The translations under genes and the position numbers were made by a program. A stretch of 64,000 nt of DNA from Akkermansiaceae bacterium UBA4589 (lineage in GTDB: Bacteria; Verrucomicrobiota; Verrucomicrobiia; Verrucomicrobiales; Akkermansiaceae), in assembly GCA_002387565.1 (NCBI GenBank), contig DGJT01000005.1, positions 32,099-96,098 on the forward strand, given 5' to 3'. Below the pieces are notes generated by a model. It had not been told where the DNA came from, searched no databases, and worked only from the letters and a program-made list of their open reading frames with translations. Positions 36,475-45,969 of the stretch are shown piece after piece (positions within the stretch are counted from its first letter, which is position 1; every line of letters begins with the position of its first letter).

Positions 36475-37836
36475 TTAAGCTACTTTTTCATCTTTATTTT
36501 TTATGGGTTTAAGCCAGGCGTTTATAGTACCTAAACTTAAGCCTAATAAGAAGCAATGATTGGGGTAATGTAGAGAAAAATCTCCCAGAGTGGTGATAAA
36601 AATACCTAAAATTAAAATAAAAAATGGCCAAATACTTTGCAGCCATCTTTTATAAGTATGAGGCTTGTTAGCTTTAATTTTGTGTTTAGCAAGTTTGACG
36701 AAATAAATAAGCGTCCAAATAAGCGCGATGAGAAAGAGCCCAAAACCGATGAACCCATAATCGCAGATGAGCTGAATGATTTCTTGATGTACAAGTCTGA
36801 CATCTAAATTATGCCAAATACTAGAATCACCATCATAAACTGTTAAGTATAAATGAGTGTACATACGTGCACCCTGACCGAACCACGGTTTTTCTTGGAT
36901 CAGCGCTAAGGCTAAATCACCATACTGTAATCTAGCGTCATAAGCGTTTAGGAATTTAATATCCACGCGCTCAGCAATGGGTAGCTGTTGATTCCAAATG
37001 AGACCAGCAACAGTTAAAGCCACAATACAGCTTAAGCCTCCTATCTTTAACCATTTCCATTGCCTACTACGTTTAAAAATACTGATAAAGCTTAAGTAGT
37101 AAAGCAAAGGAAATAGAGTTAAAGAAAGCGTAGCAACCATCATCCCAGTTAAACTATTTGAATAAAAAGTTAAAAAAAGCATCGTTAAAAAGCCTAGAAT
37201 CAAAATGATTTTTTGAATGAGCTGTAAATATTTAGCCTGACTTAAGATATAGGCACCTAAAAAACTGGTTATCAAACTGGCGAATAAGCCAAACCCACCT
37301 TCAAAAAAGTAAGTGCCTTTGGCGTAGGGAGACTCTCTTCCCGTAAAGCGCTCATGCAAGATGAAGTTGTTATCTACGGTCAGTTGAATCACACAAAAAA
37401 TAAGCTGAATCAGACAAATGATACCTAAGCTCCAAAGCCAAGCACTCATCAACCACGGTTTAGACTTTCTGTAAAACAGTATGAAAAACCCTATAATAAA
37501 CCCCAAAGTTGCAATTATCAGACAATAACCGTGAGCAAGTAAGTAATACTGATTAGGAGTTAGTGAAATACGAATACCCATATAGATAGCCAAGGCCAAC
37601 CAAGCCCAACAGGGGTGCCACTTATAAGAGGTCAAAACAGAGCTTAAAGAGCGAGAAGAAAAGGCAGGTTGAGTCTTAAGTCTACCTAGCCACAAACTAT
37701 CTAAAATAATAAGAGCCAAGCTGAGGGCTAAGCAGTTTGTTATCAGAGCTGACTTACTCACATCTATATAGCTTCCAGCTAAGAATGCTACACTCACTAA
37801 TAAAATGAGTAGAGATTTTAATAATAGAGCAGGCAT
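36475..37836 (-). CDS. O-antigen ligase/polymerase-like membrane protein
   Basis: The 453-residue polytopic protein has about eleven hydrophobic helices and a large loop with GQGARMYTHLY and WHNLDVRLVHQE preceding CDYGFIGFGLF. This resembles the Wzy_C signature (HN...E.G..G) of O-antigen ligases and exopolysaccharide polymerases. It would join glycan repeat units or attach them to an acceptor at the outer face of the inner membrane. It directly follows the exosortase gene (23-base gap), and such enzymes often occur in exosortase-linked polysaccharide loci. The substrate is unknown. Confidence 0.75.
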   Translation of the reverse strand: MPALLLKSLLILLVSVAFLAGSYIDVSKSALITNCLALSLALIILDSLWLGRLKTQPAFSSRSLSSVLTSYKWHPCWAWLALAIYMGIRISLTPNQYYLLAHGYCLIIATLGFIIGFFILFYRKSKPWLMSAWLWSLGIICLIQLIFCVIQLTVDNNFILHERFTGRESPYAKGTYFFEGGFGLFASLITSFLGAYILSQAKYLQLIQKIILILGFLTMLFLTFYSNSLTGMMVATLSLTLFPLLYYLSFISIFKRSRQWKWLKIGGLSCIVALTVAGLIWNQQLPIAERVDIKFLNAYDARLQYGDLALALIQEKPWFGQGARMYTHLYLTVYDGDSSIWHNLDVRLVHQEIIQLICDYGFIGFGLFLIALIWTLIYFVKLAKHKIKANKPHTYKRWLQSIWPFFILILGIFITTLGDFSLHYPNHCFLLGLSLGTINAWLKPIKNKDEKVA

Positions 37837-37859
37837 GCTAAAAGTTTGGTAATAGTTGA

Positions 37860-39527
37860 TTAGAAAGGTTCTGCTGCAAGCTGGAACTCATGAGCACATA
37901 ACTGTAAAAATCGAGTTAGCCGATTAACAGTGTCTTCTCCTTGTTCGTAAGGGTGTTGAAATCCGAGTAAATGAGGGTAAGCCCAACGACTGTAAACACG
38001 TTGAGTAATCATGGTTGAAAAATGGTCTTTGACCATTTGATTATAATTAGCGCTGACTTTGTCATTACCAGTCCACCAATAGATGTAATAAGCATTCAAA
38101 GTCGATAGTTCATCCGAGCCTTGAGATTTTGGAATCAGCTTACTCAGGGACAAAATACGAATTGGTAAGTCTTGCTCCAAAGAGAGTTGTATCACGCGAG
38201 TCTCTTCTTTGGTGATTTTCCAGCCTTGAGCAATGAGGCACTCATTAGGTGGATGTAAACTGCGCCTATCTTGACCTGATAAGACAATACCCATATTAAT
38301 ACGGTCATAAAAACTATTACCCCAGCTGGGAAAGTAGGTGCGCTTTGCAAACTGGGTATCTTCTGGTAGGCCTATGAGTTCAGCAGGATTGGGAGCTACT
38401 TTCTCAGAGCGGTAAGAACCTACATTAGCAGGTAAATCCATACGTACAGTGATTTGAGAGCCTACTTCAAGTGGAGGAGTTAGTTGCTTAATGACTAAAG
38501 TTAAAATGATAGCGCTACAAGGGAGTAACCAAGTGATAAGAGCGGCTTTCTGAGTCTTGGAATGTGGGACTGTCTTCTGGGTAGATCTTTCAGACACTGG
38601 ATTTTTTTCCAAGTATTTTTTGAGCATTTTGGAGAAAGTCATCAAGCCAAAAAATACAAATACAAAAATCACCAACCCTGAACCAATATGAAACGCGGAA
38701 GGGTCATGCTCTGATTTGCCAATGGCAAATTCTGAACCAAACCAAATAGAACCATACACGAGTAAAAGGATACGAATAACATTACCTAAAACAGCCAAAG
38801 GAAACGCTGATAAGAATAATAAAATTCGACTCCAAGGGCTGCGATTAGAGGTGTAGCCTACGATGAGTGACATTAACAATAGAGACATAAGGGAGCGCAA
38901 CCCACTACACGCAGCAGCGATATCAATGGAAAATCTCTCACCCATGGCAAGATTAGCTGTTGGTGCAGAGAGCAAACCAGTTCCTTGTTTAATTGTATCT
39001 AACCCTAAAAAGTTTAGAGTCGGTTCAGCTATTTCAGTGACTAATAAACGCAAGGGTAGTCCAATTTCACGCCCGATAAAATACCAAGGCCAAAAGAAAA
39101 ATCCTAAGATACTAAAAAAGCTTAGCTGCCAAAAAGTACGCCAGCCACCTAGCCAAAGGAGCAAGCTCATAGCGATGCCATGCATGGCGACATAACCTAA
39201 ATAATACAGATTTATCTGAGCGCCTAGCCAATAAAGGAATAGAGAAAACAAGAGAAACCCAGCCCCCCACCAAGATGTGGTGAAAGTCAGATTTTGATAA
39301 CGCTCTTTGTAGCGCCAAAGTAAAAAAAGTATAATAAATGGAATAGCCAAGCAGTGCTGCCAGTCGCCATTAGGACCACCATTAATCATGCGATCTAAAC
39401 TGATTTGAGCCAGTGATTTTGTTTCAGCTCCACCAGCACTTTCATAAGGAAGAATATAGAGTAATAGCCATCCCCCTATAGCCATAAGAACCATCTTAAA
39501 GTAAGGGTGCTTTAGTAACGTTTGCAT
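37860..39527 (-). CDS. Exosortase with fused EpsI-like domain
   Basis: Exosortases are membrane cysteine transpeptidases that cut C-terminal PEP-CTERM-type signals and attach or release the proteins at the cell surface. The first 310 or so residues form about eight helices and carry the three catalytic residues in their family contexts: C207 in AAACSGLRS, R252 in LGNVIRILLL and H280 in AFHIGSG. A second domain (about 330-555) resembles EpsI (DUF3485), with the SLHPPNECLIAQGWKI segment. In many loci EpsI is a separate gene; here it is fused. It is 3 bases after rsmE and is followed by a Wzy-like gene. No clear PEP-CTERM protein is seen in the window. Confidence 0.9.
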   Translation of the reverse strand: MQTLLKHPYFKMVLMAIGGWLLLYILPYESAGGAETKSLAQISLDRMINGGPNGDWQHCLAIPFIILFLLWRYKERYQNLTFTTSWWGAGFLLFSLFLYWLGAQINLYYLGYVAMHGIAMSLLLWLGGWRTFWQLSFFSILGFFFWPWYFIGREIGLPLRLLVTEIAEPTLNFLGLDTIKQGTGLLSAPTANLAMGERFSIDIAAACSGLRSLMSLLLMSLIVGYTSNRSPWSRILLFLSAFPLAVLGNVIRILLLVYGSIWFGSEFAIGKSEHDPSAFHIGSGLVIFVFVFFGLMTFSKMLKKYLEKNPVSERSTQKTVPHSKTQKAALITWLLPCSAIILTLVIKQLTPPLEVGSQITVRMDLPANVGSYRSEKVAPNPAELIGLPEDTQFAKRTYFPSWGNSFYDRINMGIVLSGQDRRSLHPPNECLIAQGWKITKEETRVIQLSLEQDLPIRILSLSKLIPKSQGSDELSTLNAYYIYWWTGNDKVSANYNQMVKDHFSTMITQRVYSRWAYPHLLGFQHPYEQGEDTVNRLTRFLQLCAHEFQLAAEPF

Positions 39528-39530
39528 GGG

Positions 39531-40286
39531 CTAATATTTAGGGTTTAGAGTCAACTGAATGCTACTTATAGCATAAATAATAGCGGTTTCCACCCTTAAA
39601 ACCAAAGGGCCTAAGGAGCAAGGAATCCAATAACTGGATAAAGCTTGCTTATATTCAGCAGATGACAAGTCTCCTTCGGGGCCAATAAGTATATCCACTG
39701 TAGAGATTGCTTGATATATCTCAAGGGCTTGTGAGAGTGGCTGAGCTTCTGGGAGTAATGCACCCATGATTTTTAACGAGGTGCCAGAGTCACTAGAAAC
39801 TTGATTGGCATGAGACCCCATCCACTGTTGGTAGTGGGTAATTGGCTTGAGTGTAGGCAACCAATTTTGCCCGCACTGTTTGCAGGCTTCGAGTAGCATG
39901 CGCTCCCATTTGGCTTCTTTTTTGGCAAAGTCAGAAGCTTTAAAACTGAGTGTGCAATGCTGAGAAATAATCGGCTGTAGTTCGCTTACGCCAAGCTCAA
40001 CGAGCTTAAAGACAATCCAGTCAAAAGCCTTAGGTTTAGGTAAACACAAATGAACTTTTATGATAGGTTGAGCCCGCTCTTGCAGTTTAGGTTTGGATAA
40101 CCAGTCAAAGGAAATGAGCTGTTTAGAAAGGCTAGTGATACAAGCTGTAGCGGCATGACCAACACCATCAAAAATCTCAATAGTGTCCCCCACTTTTTGT
40201 CGCATGACTTGTGCGCAGTGATGAGCTTCATCACCAGTTAGAATCGCATCACTCCAACTTTGCGGAGGTAAATAGTAGCGATTCAT
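39531..40286 (-). CDS. rsmE: 16S rRNA (uracil1498-N3)-methyltransferase RsmE
   Basis: RsmE methylates U1498 of 16S rRNA using S-adenosylmethionine. The 251 residues show an N-terminal PUA-like domain (about 1-75) and a SPOUT fold with the cofactor-knot segments DILIGPEGDLSSAEY and SLGPLVLRVETA, which match the IGPEGG and LGxRILRxETA motifs of the family. The second has LVLRVETA in place of ILR. It is 28 bases downstream of dnaJ, an arrangement seen in other bacteria, and 3 bases before the exosortase gene. Confidence 0.92.
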   Translation of the reverse strand: MNRYYLPPQSWSDAILTGDEAHHCAQVMRQKVGDTIEIFDGVGHAATACITSLSKQLISFDWLSKPKLQERAQPIIKVHLCLPKPKAFDWIVFKLVELGVSELQPIISQHCTLSFKASDFAKKEAKWERMLLEACKQCGQNWLPTLKPITHYQQWMGSHANQVSSDSGTSLKIMGALLPEAQPLSQALEIYQAISTVDILIGPEGDLSSAEYKQALSSYWIPCSLGPLVLRVETAIIYAISSIQLTLNPKY

Positions 40287-40314
40287 GGGCGATGAAGATT
40301 GGCTAGACTAGCTT

Positions 40315-41442
40315 TTATTTATCAAAAAACTGCTTAGCTTTTTTCAAGAAACCTTCTTTAAGTGGTGAGTTCTTGGCTTGCATAGACTCGTCAAATTCTT
40401 TGAGTTTTTGCTGCTGTTTACTGGTGAGATGTACAGGCACTTCAATTTGGACTTCTACGTGTAAATCACCTTTGTAACTGGAATTTAAAGTAGGCATGCC
40501 TGCTTTACGAATTCTAAACATGGTTTCAGACTGAGTGCCTTTAGGTATTTTAATTGAGGCTTTGCCATCGAGAGTAGGAACTTCTAACTCTCCACCTAAA
40601 GCAGCTGTGGTAAAACCAATAGGAACTTTGCAGAAGAGATGCTCATTTTCACGCTCAAACATGTTGTGAGCTTTAACATTAATAAAGACATATAAATCCC
40701 CACTTCCTGCGCCACGCAAACCAGCATCTCCCTTGCCTGCTACACGTAGGCGTGAGCCTGTATCTACGCCTGCAGGGATGGTAATTGTGATAGTGTCTTC
40801 TTTATTAACAGCCCCTTGACCTGAACAGCTATTACAAGGATTGGTGATATTGGTACCTGAGCCACGACAGCTTGGGCAGGTTGTCTGCTGGACAAATATA
40901 CCAGCTTGACGAGTGACAGCCCCTTGTCCACCACAAGTTTGACAAGTTTGTTTTTGCCCATCATTAGAGCCTGTGCCGTTACAGCTTGAACAGCTGGTTT
41001 GTTTTTCAATTTTGAGAGTTTTTTTGACGCCTTGAGCCGCTTCTTCCAAGGTTAAGTCTAGGTCGTAACGCAAATCACTACCTTTTTGTTGAGCTTGTCT
41101 GCGGCTACGGCCACCACCGCCACCAAACATATCTCCAAATCCACCGCCAAATACTTGGGAAAAGATATCACTAGCATCATGGAAGCCGCCACTGCCACCA
41201 TTGCCCATGCCTCCATTTTCAAAAGCAGCGTGACCATAACGATCATAAGCAGCACGCTTTTCTTCATCACTGAGGATTTCGTAAGCCTGGCTGACTTCTT
41301 TAAACTTTTCTTCAGCAGCGGCATCATCAGGATTTTTGTCTGGGTGATACTTAACAGCAGCTTTGCGGTAAGCTTTTTTCAGTTCTGAGGCATCAGCATT
41401 CTTGCTAACACCTAATAAATCATAATAATCTTGTTTGCTCAT
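40315..41442 (-). CDS. dnaJ: Chaperone protein DnaJ
   Basis: DnaJ is the Hsp40 co-chaperone that delivers substrates to DnaK and stimulates its ATPase. The 375 residues carry a J domain (1-70) with the HPD tripeptide, a Gly/Phe-rich linker (about 75-115) and four CxxCxGxG zinc repeats (CSSCNGTG, CQTCGGQG, CPSCRGSG, CNSCSGQG). The C-terminal substrate-binding domains follow. All four zinc motifs are intact. No CIRCE element is visible upstream. grpE and dnaK are not adjacent. It heads a same-strand cluster dnaJ-rsmE-exosortase-Wzy-like with gaps of 28, 3 and 23 bases. Confidence 0.97.
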   Translation of the reverse strand: MSKQDYYDLLGVSKNADASELKKAYRKAAVKYHPDKNPDDAAAEEKFKEVSQAYEILSDEEKRAAYDRYGHAAFENGGMGNGGSGGFHDASDIFSQVFGGGFGDMFGGGGGRSRRQAQQKGSDLRYDLDLTLEEAAQGVKKTLKIEKQTSCSSCNGTGSNDGQKQTCQTCGGQGAVTRQAGIFVQQTTCPSCRGSGTNITNPCNSCSGQGAVNKEDTITITIPAGVDTGSRLRVAGKGDAGLRGAGSGDLYVFINVKAHNMFERENEHLFCKVPIGFTTAALGGELEVPTLDGKASIKIPKGTQSETMFRIRKAGMPTLNSSYKGDLHVEVQIEVPVHLTSKQQQKLKEFDESMQAKNSPLKEGFLKKAKQFFDK

Positions 41443-41577
41443 AGATATCGTTTAGTTGAGGAAGCTAAGAAGTTATGTTGAAAAGTTCAAGGCTTAATTA
41501 ATCGACTTTAAAAGGCTATTTGAGTCTTATCAATGATGACTTAGCTCTTTTGTAATATAAAAAACGTTACAAAGTTT

Positions 41578-42303
41578 TTATTTGTGAATTTTTCTATTAA
41601 TGACAGATAGCTTGTCTTGCAATAAAGAACCTTGCACAGATTTCAGAGCTCGCTCCCAATCTTCGAGATAATCGATATCATGCAACTTAGGAAGTGGCTG
41701 TAATTCTAAATCAATGGCTTGAGCGGCATCTAGAGTATCTTGGTAGGTGGATGGACTACTCCAATTAATAGTAAAAAATAAGCGATTGAGAGACTCAGGT
41801 TCATTACTAAAATGCTTAGCTTGCAAACTTAGAGCATAATACCCGCCATCATAAGTAGGGCCAATCATCGAGTGATTGGGTTTAAATAATTGATGTAAAA
41901 TAGTAGGAGTGATAGAGATGCAGTCTGTACCAATAATGCTTACATGCTGGTAGCCCTCAGCAAAGCTGTGGTCAAAAGCATGATGAATGCGCTCACCCAG
42001 GCAGCTGGATTCAAATTGTTCAAAATAGCTAATATGGAGTTGATTAACTTTTGATAAATAAGGCTCCAACCAATCTTTAATAGCTTGGTTATTATCGCTT
42101 AAGGTATAGCCAATATGGATATTTAAAGGCTGATTAAGCTCAGATGCATAGTGAGCGATGTGTTCCAGAACACACGCGACCATAGCTTGGTAGTAGAGGC
42201 TAGCCTGCTCAGCTGAGCATTCTTGAGCTAAGCGCGTTTTTACCTTGCCTGCAATGGGGCTTTTGACAAAAATAATAAGTCGTTGATTTTTGTCAGTGAT
42301 CAT
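41578..42303 (-). CDS. TIGR04282-type glycosyltransferase (DUF2064)
   Basis: The 241-residue protein starts with the nucleotide-binding pattern FVKSPIAGKVKTRLA (about 12-26). It has IGTDCISIT near residue 125 and GPTYDGGYYALSL near 150. These match the family annotated as arsenosugar-biosynthesis-like glycosyltransferase (TIGR04282/DUF2064), related to nucleotidyltransferases such as MobA. The actual sugar donor and acceptor are unknown here. It is divergent from ftsK and transcribed separately from dnaJ, which lies 135 bases downstream on the same strand. Confidence 0.8.
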   Translation of the reverse strand: MITDKNQRLIIFVKSPIAGKVKTRLAQECSAEQASLYYQAMVACVLEHIAHYASELNQPLNIHIGYTLSDNNQAIKDWLEPYLSKVNQLHISYFEQFESSCLGERIHHAFDHSFAEGYQHVSIIGTDCISITPTILHQLFKPNHSMIGPTYDGGYYALSLQAKHFSNEPESLNRLFFTINWSSPSTYQDTLDAAQAIDLELQPLPKLHDIDYLEDWERALKSVQGSLLQDKLSVINRKIHK

Positions 42304-42436
42304 AAATATATGGAAAAAACAAGAGGTTCTATAAGGGCTCAGATAAAGTGATGCTAGACATGTCGACTTTCAATAGTTCCTTGGAGCCTGTCAATAAATA
42401 CTTTACAGTTACACAAATAGCAGTAAGCTCACAGAT

Positions 42437-44911
42437 ATGGCAACCATCTCAAAAAGCATGAGCGCAACCAAGAGTCGCTTACCTATTTATTTAGGTTTAG
42501 TCTACCTCCTTGTTGCGGTATTATTAGCGTTGTCATTGTTTACTTATACGCCTGATGATTTACCTATAGGCAAAGAGTTTACTTTTTTTTCTAAAACAGT
42601 AGAGCCATTATTTAACGAGTTAGCGAGTAATGCCGAGCCCAATAATCCAAGAGCTAACGTAGTTGGGGCTTTGGGCGCGTTAATGGGTTGTATCAGCTTT
42701 TCTCTTTTTGGCATGACTGCTTATTTGTTGCCTTTAGTATACCTAGCAAGAGGCATTCAAAGGTTGATAGGGGATAAGGCGTATATTTGGCGTGCTAATA
42801 TCGGGGCTATTATGATGCTCATAGCTGGGTCAGGCTGGATAGCCATTGTCGGTTGGTCACATTTACAAGCATGGTCTGACAGCTTAAATTTATTAGGGCC
42901 AGGAGGATTGATAGGTTTAGTGCTGGCTGAACAAGTACCGATGATTCCTGTCTTAGGTAAATGGGGTAGCTTGATCATACTTTTTGTTATTTATTTACTA
43001 GCTATGGTCGCGCTTACTGGTATCAAGCCTTGGTACTTTATTAAGCAGTGCTTTATCTCTATTGTTGTTGGCTTTAAGTGGTTAGCTAAAAATGCTAAAA
43101 TCAAAAGCAAAACAGAGGAGAAAGATATATTTTCTCAGACCCCAAGACCTAAAAGCTACAAAGAAAAAAAATTATTTGAAGATAGCACGATTAGTTCTAT
43201 TGAGGAGCAGAAAAAGCCTTCAATATCAGCCAGCCCTGAGCCGATAACTACGACAGCAACAGAAAGTGCTAAGCCTAGCACTAAGAGTAAGAGCGCCACC
43301 CGCTCAACTTTGAAGCCTGCAACATCAGTCACGCCAGTGATAAAAACTCATGGCGACAAGGTCTATCAATTACCAAGCATAGAATTATTAAGTCCACCTT
43401 CAAATAATGGCCCCCAAGGCACGAGTCCAACCATCTTACAAGCTAACCAAGATAGAATTATTGAAACGCTCAAAGCCTTTGGTGTTGAAGTTACCGCAGG
43501 CCCAATCACGCAGGGTCCTACCATTACGCGCTATGAAATTTACCCAAGTTTAGGGTTGCGTGTGAACAAAATAACTCAATTAGAGGCAGATTTAGCCAGA
43601 GCTACCAAGGCAGAAAGTATCCACATATTAGCGCCAGTTCCAGGTAAAGACACTGTAGGTATTGAAATTCCTAATGAAGTGCGTCAACCTGTGGTATTTA
43701 GAGAACTCATTGAATCAGAAGACTTTAATAAACCAAGTTTACGTCTTCCTATTGCTTTGGGTAAAGATGTTTATGGTAATGCCGTGATTGGTGATTTAGC
43801 TGCGATGCCTCATTTGTTGGTAGCAGGGGCGACAGGTGCAGGTAAATCAGTTTGTATTAATGCAATCATTACTAGTTTACTTTATAAATACTCTCCTGAT
43901 GAGCTGAAATTTATCATGGTAGACCCCAAAGTCGTCGAGATGCAATCTTATGCATTATTACCACATTTAATTGTTCCTGTGATCACAGACCCTAATCGTG
44001 TTGTGGCAGGGTTACGTTGGGTAGTGGCAGAAATGGAGCGTCGCTACCGTTGGTTTGCCAAAGAAGGCGTGCGTAACTTTGATAGCTTTAACAAGCGTGA
44101 ATTACCTGAGGAAGAGTTAGAACAAGAGCCACTTGAAGAAGAGTTAGAAGACGCAGATATTGATGCTCTTATTGACGACATGAATAGTGAGAGCGAACTA
44201 GAAGCTGACGCTGACTTTACTCAAGAAGACTTAGACATGGAGGAAGAAGCTAATAAGATACCAGATAGCATACCTTATATTGTGATTATCATTGATGAGT
44301 TAGCTGATTTAATGCAAACCGCCTCCAAAGAAGTTGAGCTCAACATTTCGCGTATAGCACAAAAGGCTCGTGCGGCGGGTATCCATCTGATTGTAGCCAC
44401 TCAAACTCCTCGTGCAGATGTGGTTACAGGTATTATCAAGGCGAATATTCCTAGTCGTATAGCATTTCAAGTATCTTCAGCTCTAGATAGTCGAGTGATT
44501 CTAGATGGTGGCGGTGCAGAAAAATTAGTCGGCAAAGGTGACATGCTATTCCTCCCTCCTGGATCATCCAAAATGCTGCGTTCTCAAGGGGCCTTCCTCT
44601 CAGATGAAGAAGTGGTGGCAGTGGTTGACGCTTGTAGCTATCAAGTCGAACAGAGTTTTGAAGAAACGGCCCAAGGAGCTATTGAATCTGCTAATGGGGG
44701 CGATGATGGAGCCGAAGAGGTCAATAGCGCTGATGAGGATATGTATCTCCAATGTAAAGAAGTCGTACAACAAGAAGGCAAGGCAAGCACTTCATTATTA
44801 CAACGCCGTCTACGTCTAGGCTACAATAGAGCAGCGAGGATGATTGATATGCTCGAAGAAAGAGGCGTGATAGGGCCATCCGAAGGCTCTAAACCTCGGC
44901 AAGTCTACTAA
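42437..44911 (+). CDS. ftsK: FtsK/SpoIIIE DNA translocase
   Basis: FtsK pumps chromosome ends across the closing septum and helps XerCD resolve dimers. The 824 residues have four N-terminal membrane helices (to about 205), a proline/serine/lysine-rich linker, and an alpha domain with GPTITRYEI. The motor follows with Walker A GATGAGKS at about 464-471 and Walker B IVIIIDELADLM. RIAQKARAAGIHLIVATQTPR and a C-terminal winged-helix gamma domain complete it. An acidic insert of about 50 residues (about 554-606, rich in E, D and L) sits between the AEMERRY segment and Walker B and is longer than in most FtsK proteins. A terminator follows. Confidence 0.95.
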   Translation: MATISKSMSATKSRLPIYLGLVYLLVAVLLALSLFTYTPDDLPIGKEFTFFSKTVEPLFNELASNAEPNNPRANVVGALGALMGCISFSLFGMTAYLLPLVYLARGIQRLIGDKAYIWRANIGAIMMLIAGSGWIAIVGWSHLQAWSDSLNLLGPGGLIGLVLAEQVPMIPVLGKWGSLIILFVIYLLAMVALTGIKPWYFIKQCFISIVVGFKWLAKNAKIKSKTEEKDIFSQTPRPKSYKEKKLFEDSTISSIEEQKKPSISASPEPITTTATESAKPSTKSKSATRSTLKPATSVTPVIKTHGDKVYQLPSIELLSPPSNNGPQGTSPTILQANQDRIIETLKAFGVEVTAGPITQGPTITRYEIYPSLGLRVNKITQLEADLARATKAESIHILAPVPGKDTVGIEIPNEVRQPVVFRELIESEDFNKPSLRLPIALGKDVYGNAVIGDLAAMPHLLVAGATGAGKSVCINAIITSLLYKYSPDELKFIMVDPKVVEMQSYALLPHLIVPVITDPNRVVAGLRWVVAEMERRYRWFAKEGVRNFDSFNKRELPEEELEQEPLEEELEDADIDALIDDMNSESELEADADFTQEDLDMEEEANKIPDSIPYIVIIIDELADLMQTASKEVELNISRIAQKARAAGIHLIVATQTPRADVVTGIIKANIPSRIAFQVSSALDSRVILDGGGAEKLVGKGDMLFLPPGSSKMLRSQGAFLSDEEVVAVVDACSYQVEQSFEETAQGAIESANGGDDGAEEVNSADEDMYLQCKEVVQQEGKASTSLLQRRLRLGYNRAARMIDMLEERGVIGPSEGSKPRQVY

Positions 44912-44981
44912 TAAACTGTTAATAACTTGTGAATTATTATTGACTAACTGAGTGTTTTGATACTAAATTAATAATAACAGT

Positions 44982-45026
44982 ACCTACTCCGCCTCTTAAT
45001 ATGCGCACCTGAGTAGGTCTTTTTTT
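44982..45026 (+). terminator. Rho-independent terminator of ftsK
   Basis: ACCTACTC (44982-44989) pairs with GAGTAGGT (45011-45018) around a 21-base loop, followed by a run of T (45018-45026). It lies about 70 bases after the ftsK stop. The next start codon (45033) comes only 7 bases after the T-run. Confidence 0.8.
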
Positions 45027-45032
45027 ATACAG

Positions 45033-45965
45033 ATGTTATTTGATAAACCAGCATTAACAGTAGAAAAGCAAATAGAATTACTTAAATTAAGAGGACTTCA
45101 ATTTAAGGATGAAACAAAGGCAATACAAACACTTCATTATATAGGTTATTATAGATTAAGAGCTTATACCTACCCTTTTCAAGAGAATAATACAGAGTTT
45201 TTAGGTATAGAGCATAGTTTTAAATCTAAGATGTATTTTGAAGACATTATTAAGCTTTATAAATTTGATAGGCATTTAAGGTTACTAATTTTTAATGCAA
45301 TTGAAAAAATAGAAATAAGTTTAAGAGCTCAAATTTTGTATCATTTTGGATTAGAGCATGGTTCACATTGGCAAATGGATATTTCTTTATATAAAGACCC
45401 TAATAACTATATGGCTTTAATGGAGAACTTTTATCGTAACTCTAAACAATCAAAAGAAGACTTTATGATTAAATATAAAAAAACTTATACTAATCCATCA
45501 TTGCCAGCTTCATGGATGTTATTAGAAGTTATGAGTTTAGGTTCATTGTCTAAAATTTATAAAGAATTAAATTATTCTAAAGCTAAACAACAGGTTAGTT
45601 TAAGTTTTGGTTTACCTAAGGTTGAAGTTCTTGAGAGTTGGGTGGAGTGCTTTACTTATGTGAGAAATATTTGCGCGCATCATAACAGGTTATGGAATAG
45701 AAACTTAGCAAAGCCGCCAAAATTACCCTATAACACAATTTATGATTTTTTAACTAAAGATAAAAGTAAAGCAATAAGCCATAAGGAAAAAGTTAAAATC
45801 TATTGGGTATTATACAGCATGAATTATCTGTTAAAACAAATTGATATTGAAGGAGATTTTAATTTTTCTCAACAATTAAAATCTATTATGGCATCATGTC
45901 CTCTTAATCAGCAAAAGCATATGGGTTTTCAGGAAAATTGGTTGTTTGAACCTTTTTGGCAATAA
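45033..45965 (+). CDS. Abi_2-family abortive-infection protein with HEPN motif
   Basis: The 310-residue protein matches the AbiD/AbiF (Abi_2) pattern: an N-terminal KQIELLKLRGL segment, IGYYRLRAYTYPF, KFDRHLRLLIFNAIEKIEISLR, SWMLLEVMSLGSLSKIY, and then the catalytic R-x4-H signature of HEPN RNases, RNICAHHNRLWNR (R211, H216). Such proteins cause growth arrest on phage infection, probably by cutting RNA. The gene is visibly more A/T-rich than its neighbours and is inserted between the ftsK terminator and a glycoside-hydrolase-like gene. It has no obvious partner gene, so it is a solo defence candidate acquired by transfer. Confidence 0.85.
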   Translation: MLFDKPALTVEKQIELLKLRGLQFKDETKAIQTLHYIGYYRLRAYTYPFQENNTEFLGIEHSFKSKMYFEDIIKLYKFDRHLRLLIFNAIEKIEISLRAQILYHFGLEHGSHWQMDISLYKDPNNYMALMENFYRNSKQSKEDFMIKYKKTYTNPSLPASWMLLEVMSLGSLSKIYKELNYSKAKQQVSLSFGLPKVEVLESWVECFTYVRNICAHHNRLWNRNLAKPPKLPYNTIYDFLTKDKSKAISHKEKVKIYWVLYSMNYLLKQIDIEGDFNFSQQLKSIMASCPLNQQKHMGFQENWLFEPFWQ

Positions 45966-45969
45966 AATT

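Noticed and set aside
41443..41577. CIRCE heat-shock operator upstream of dnaJ
   Set aside because: No TTAGCACTC-N9-GAGTGCTAA-like inverted repeat is present in this interval.
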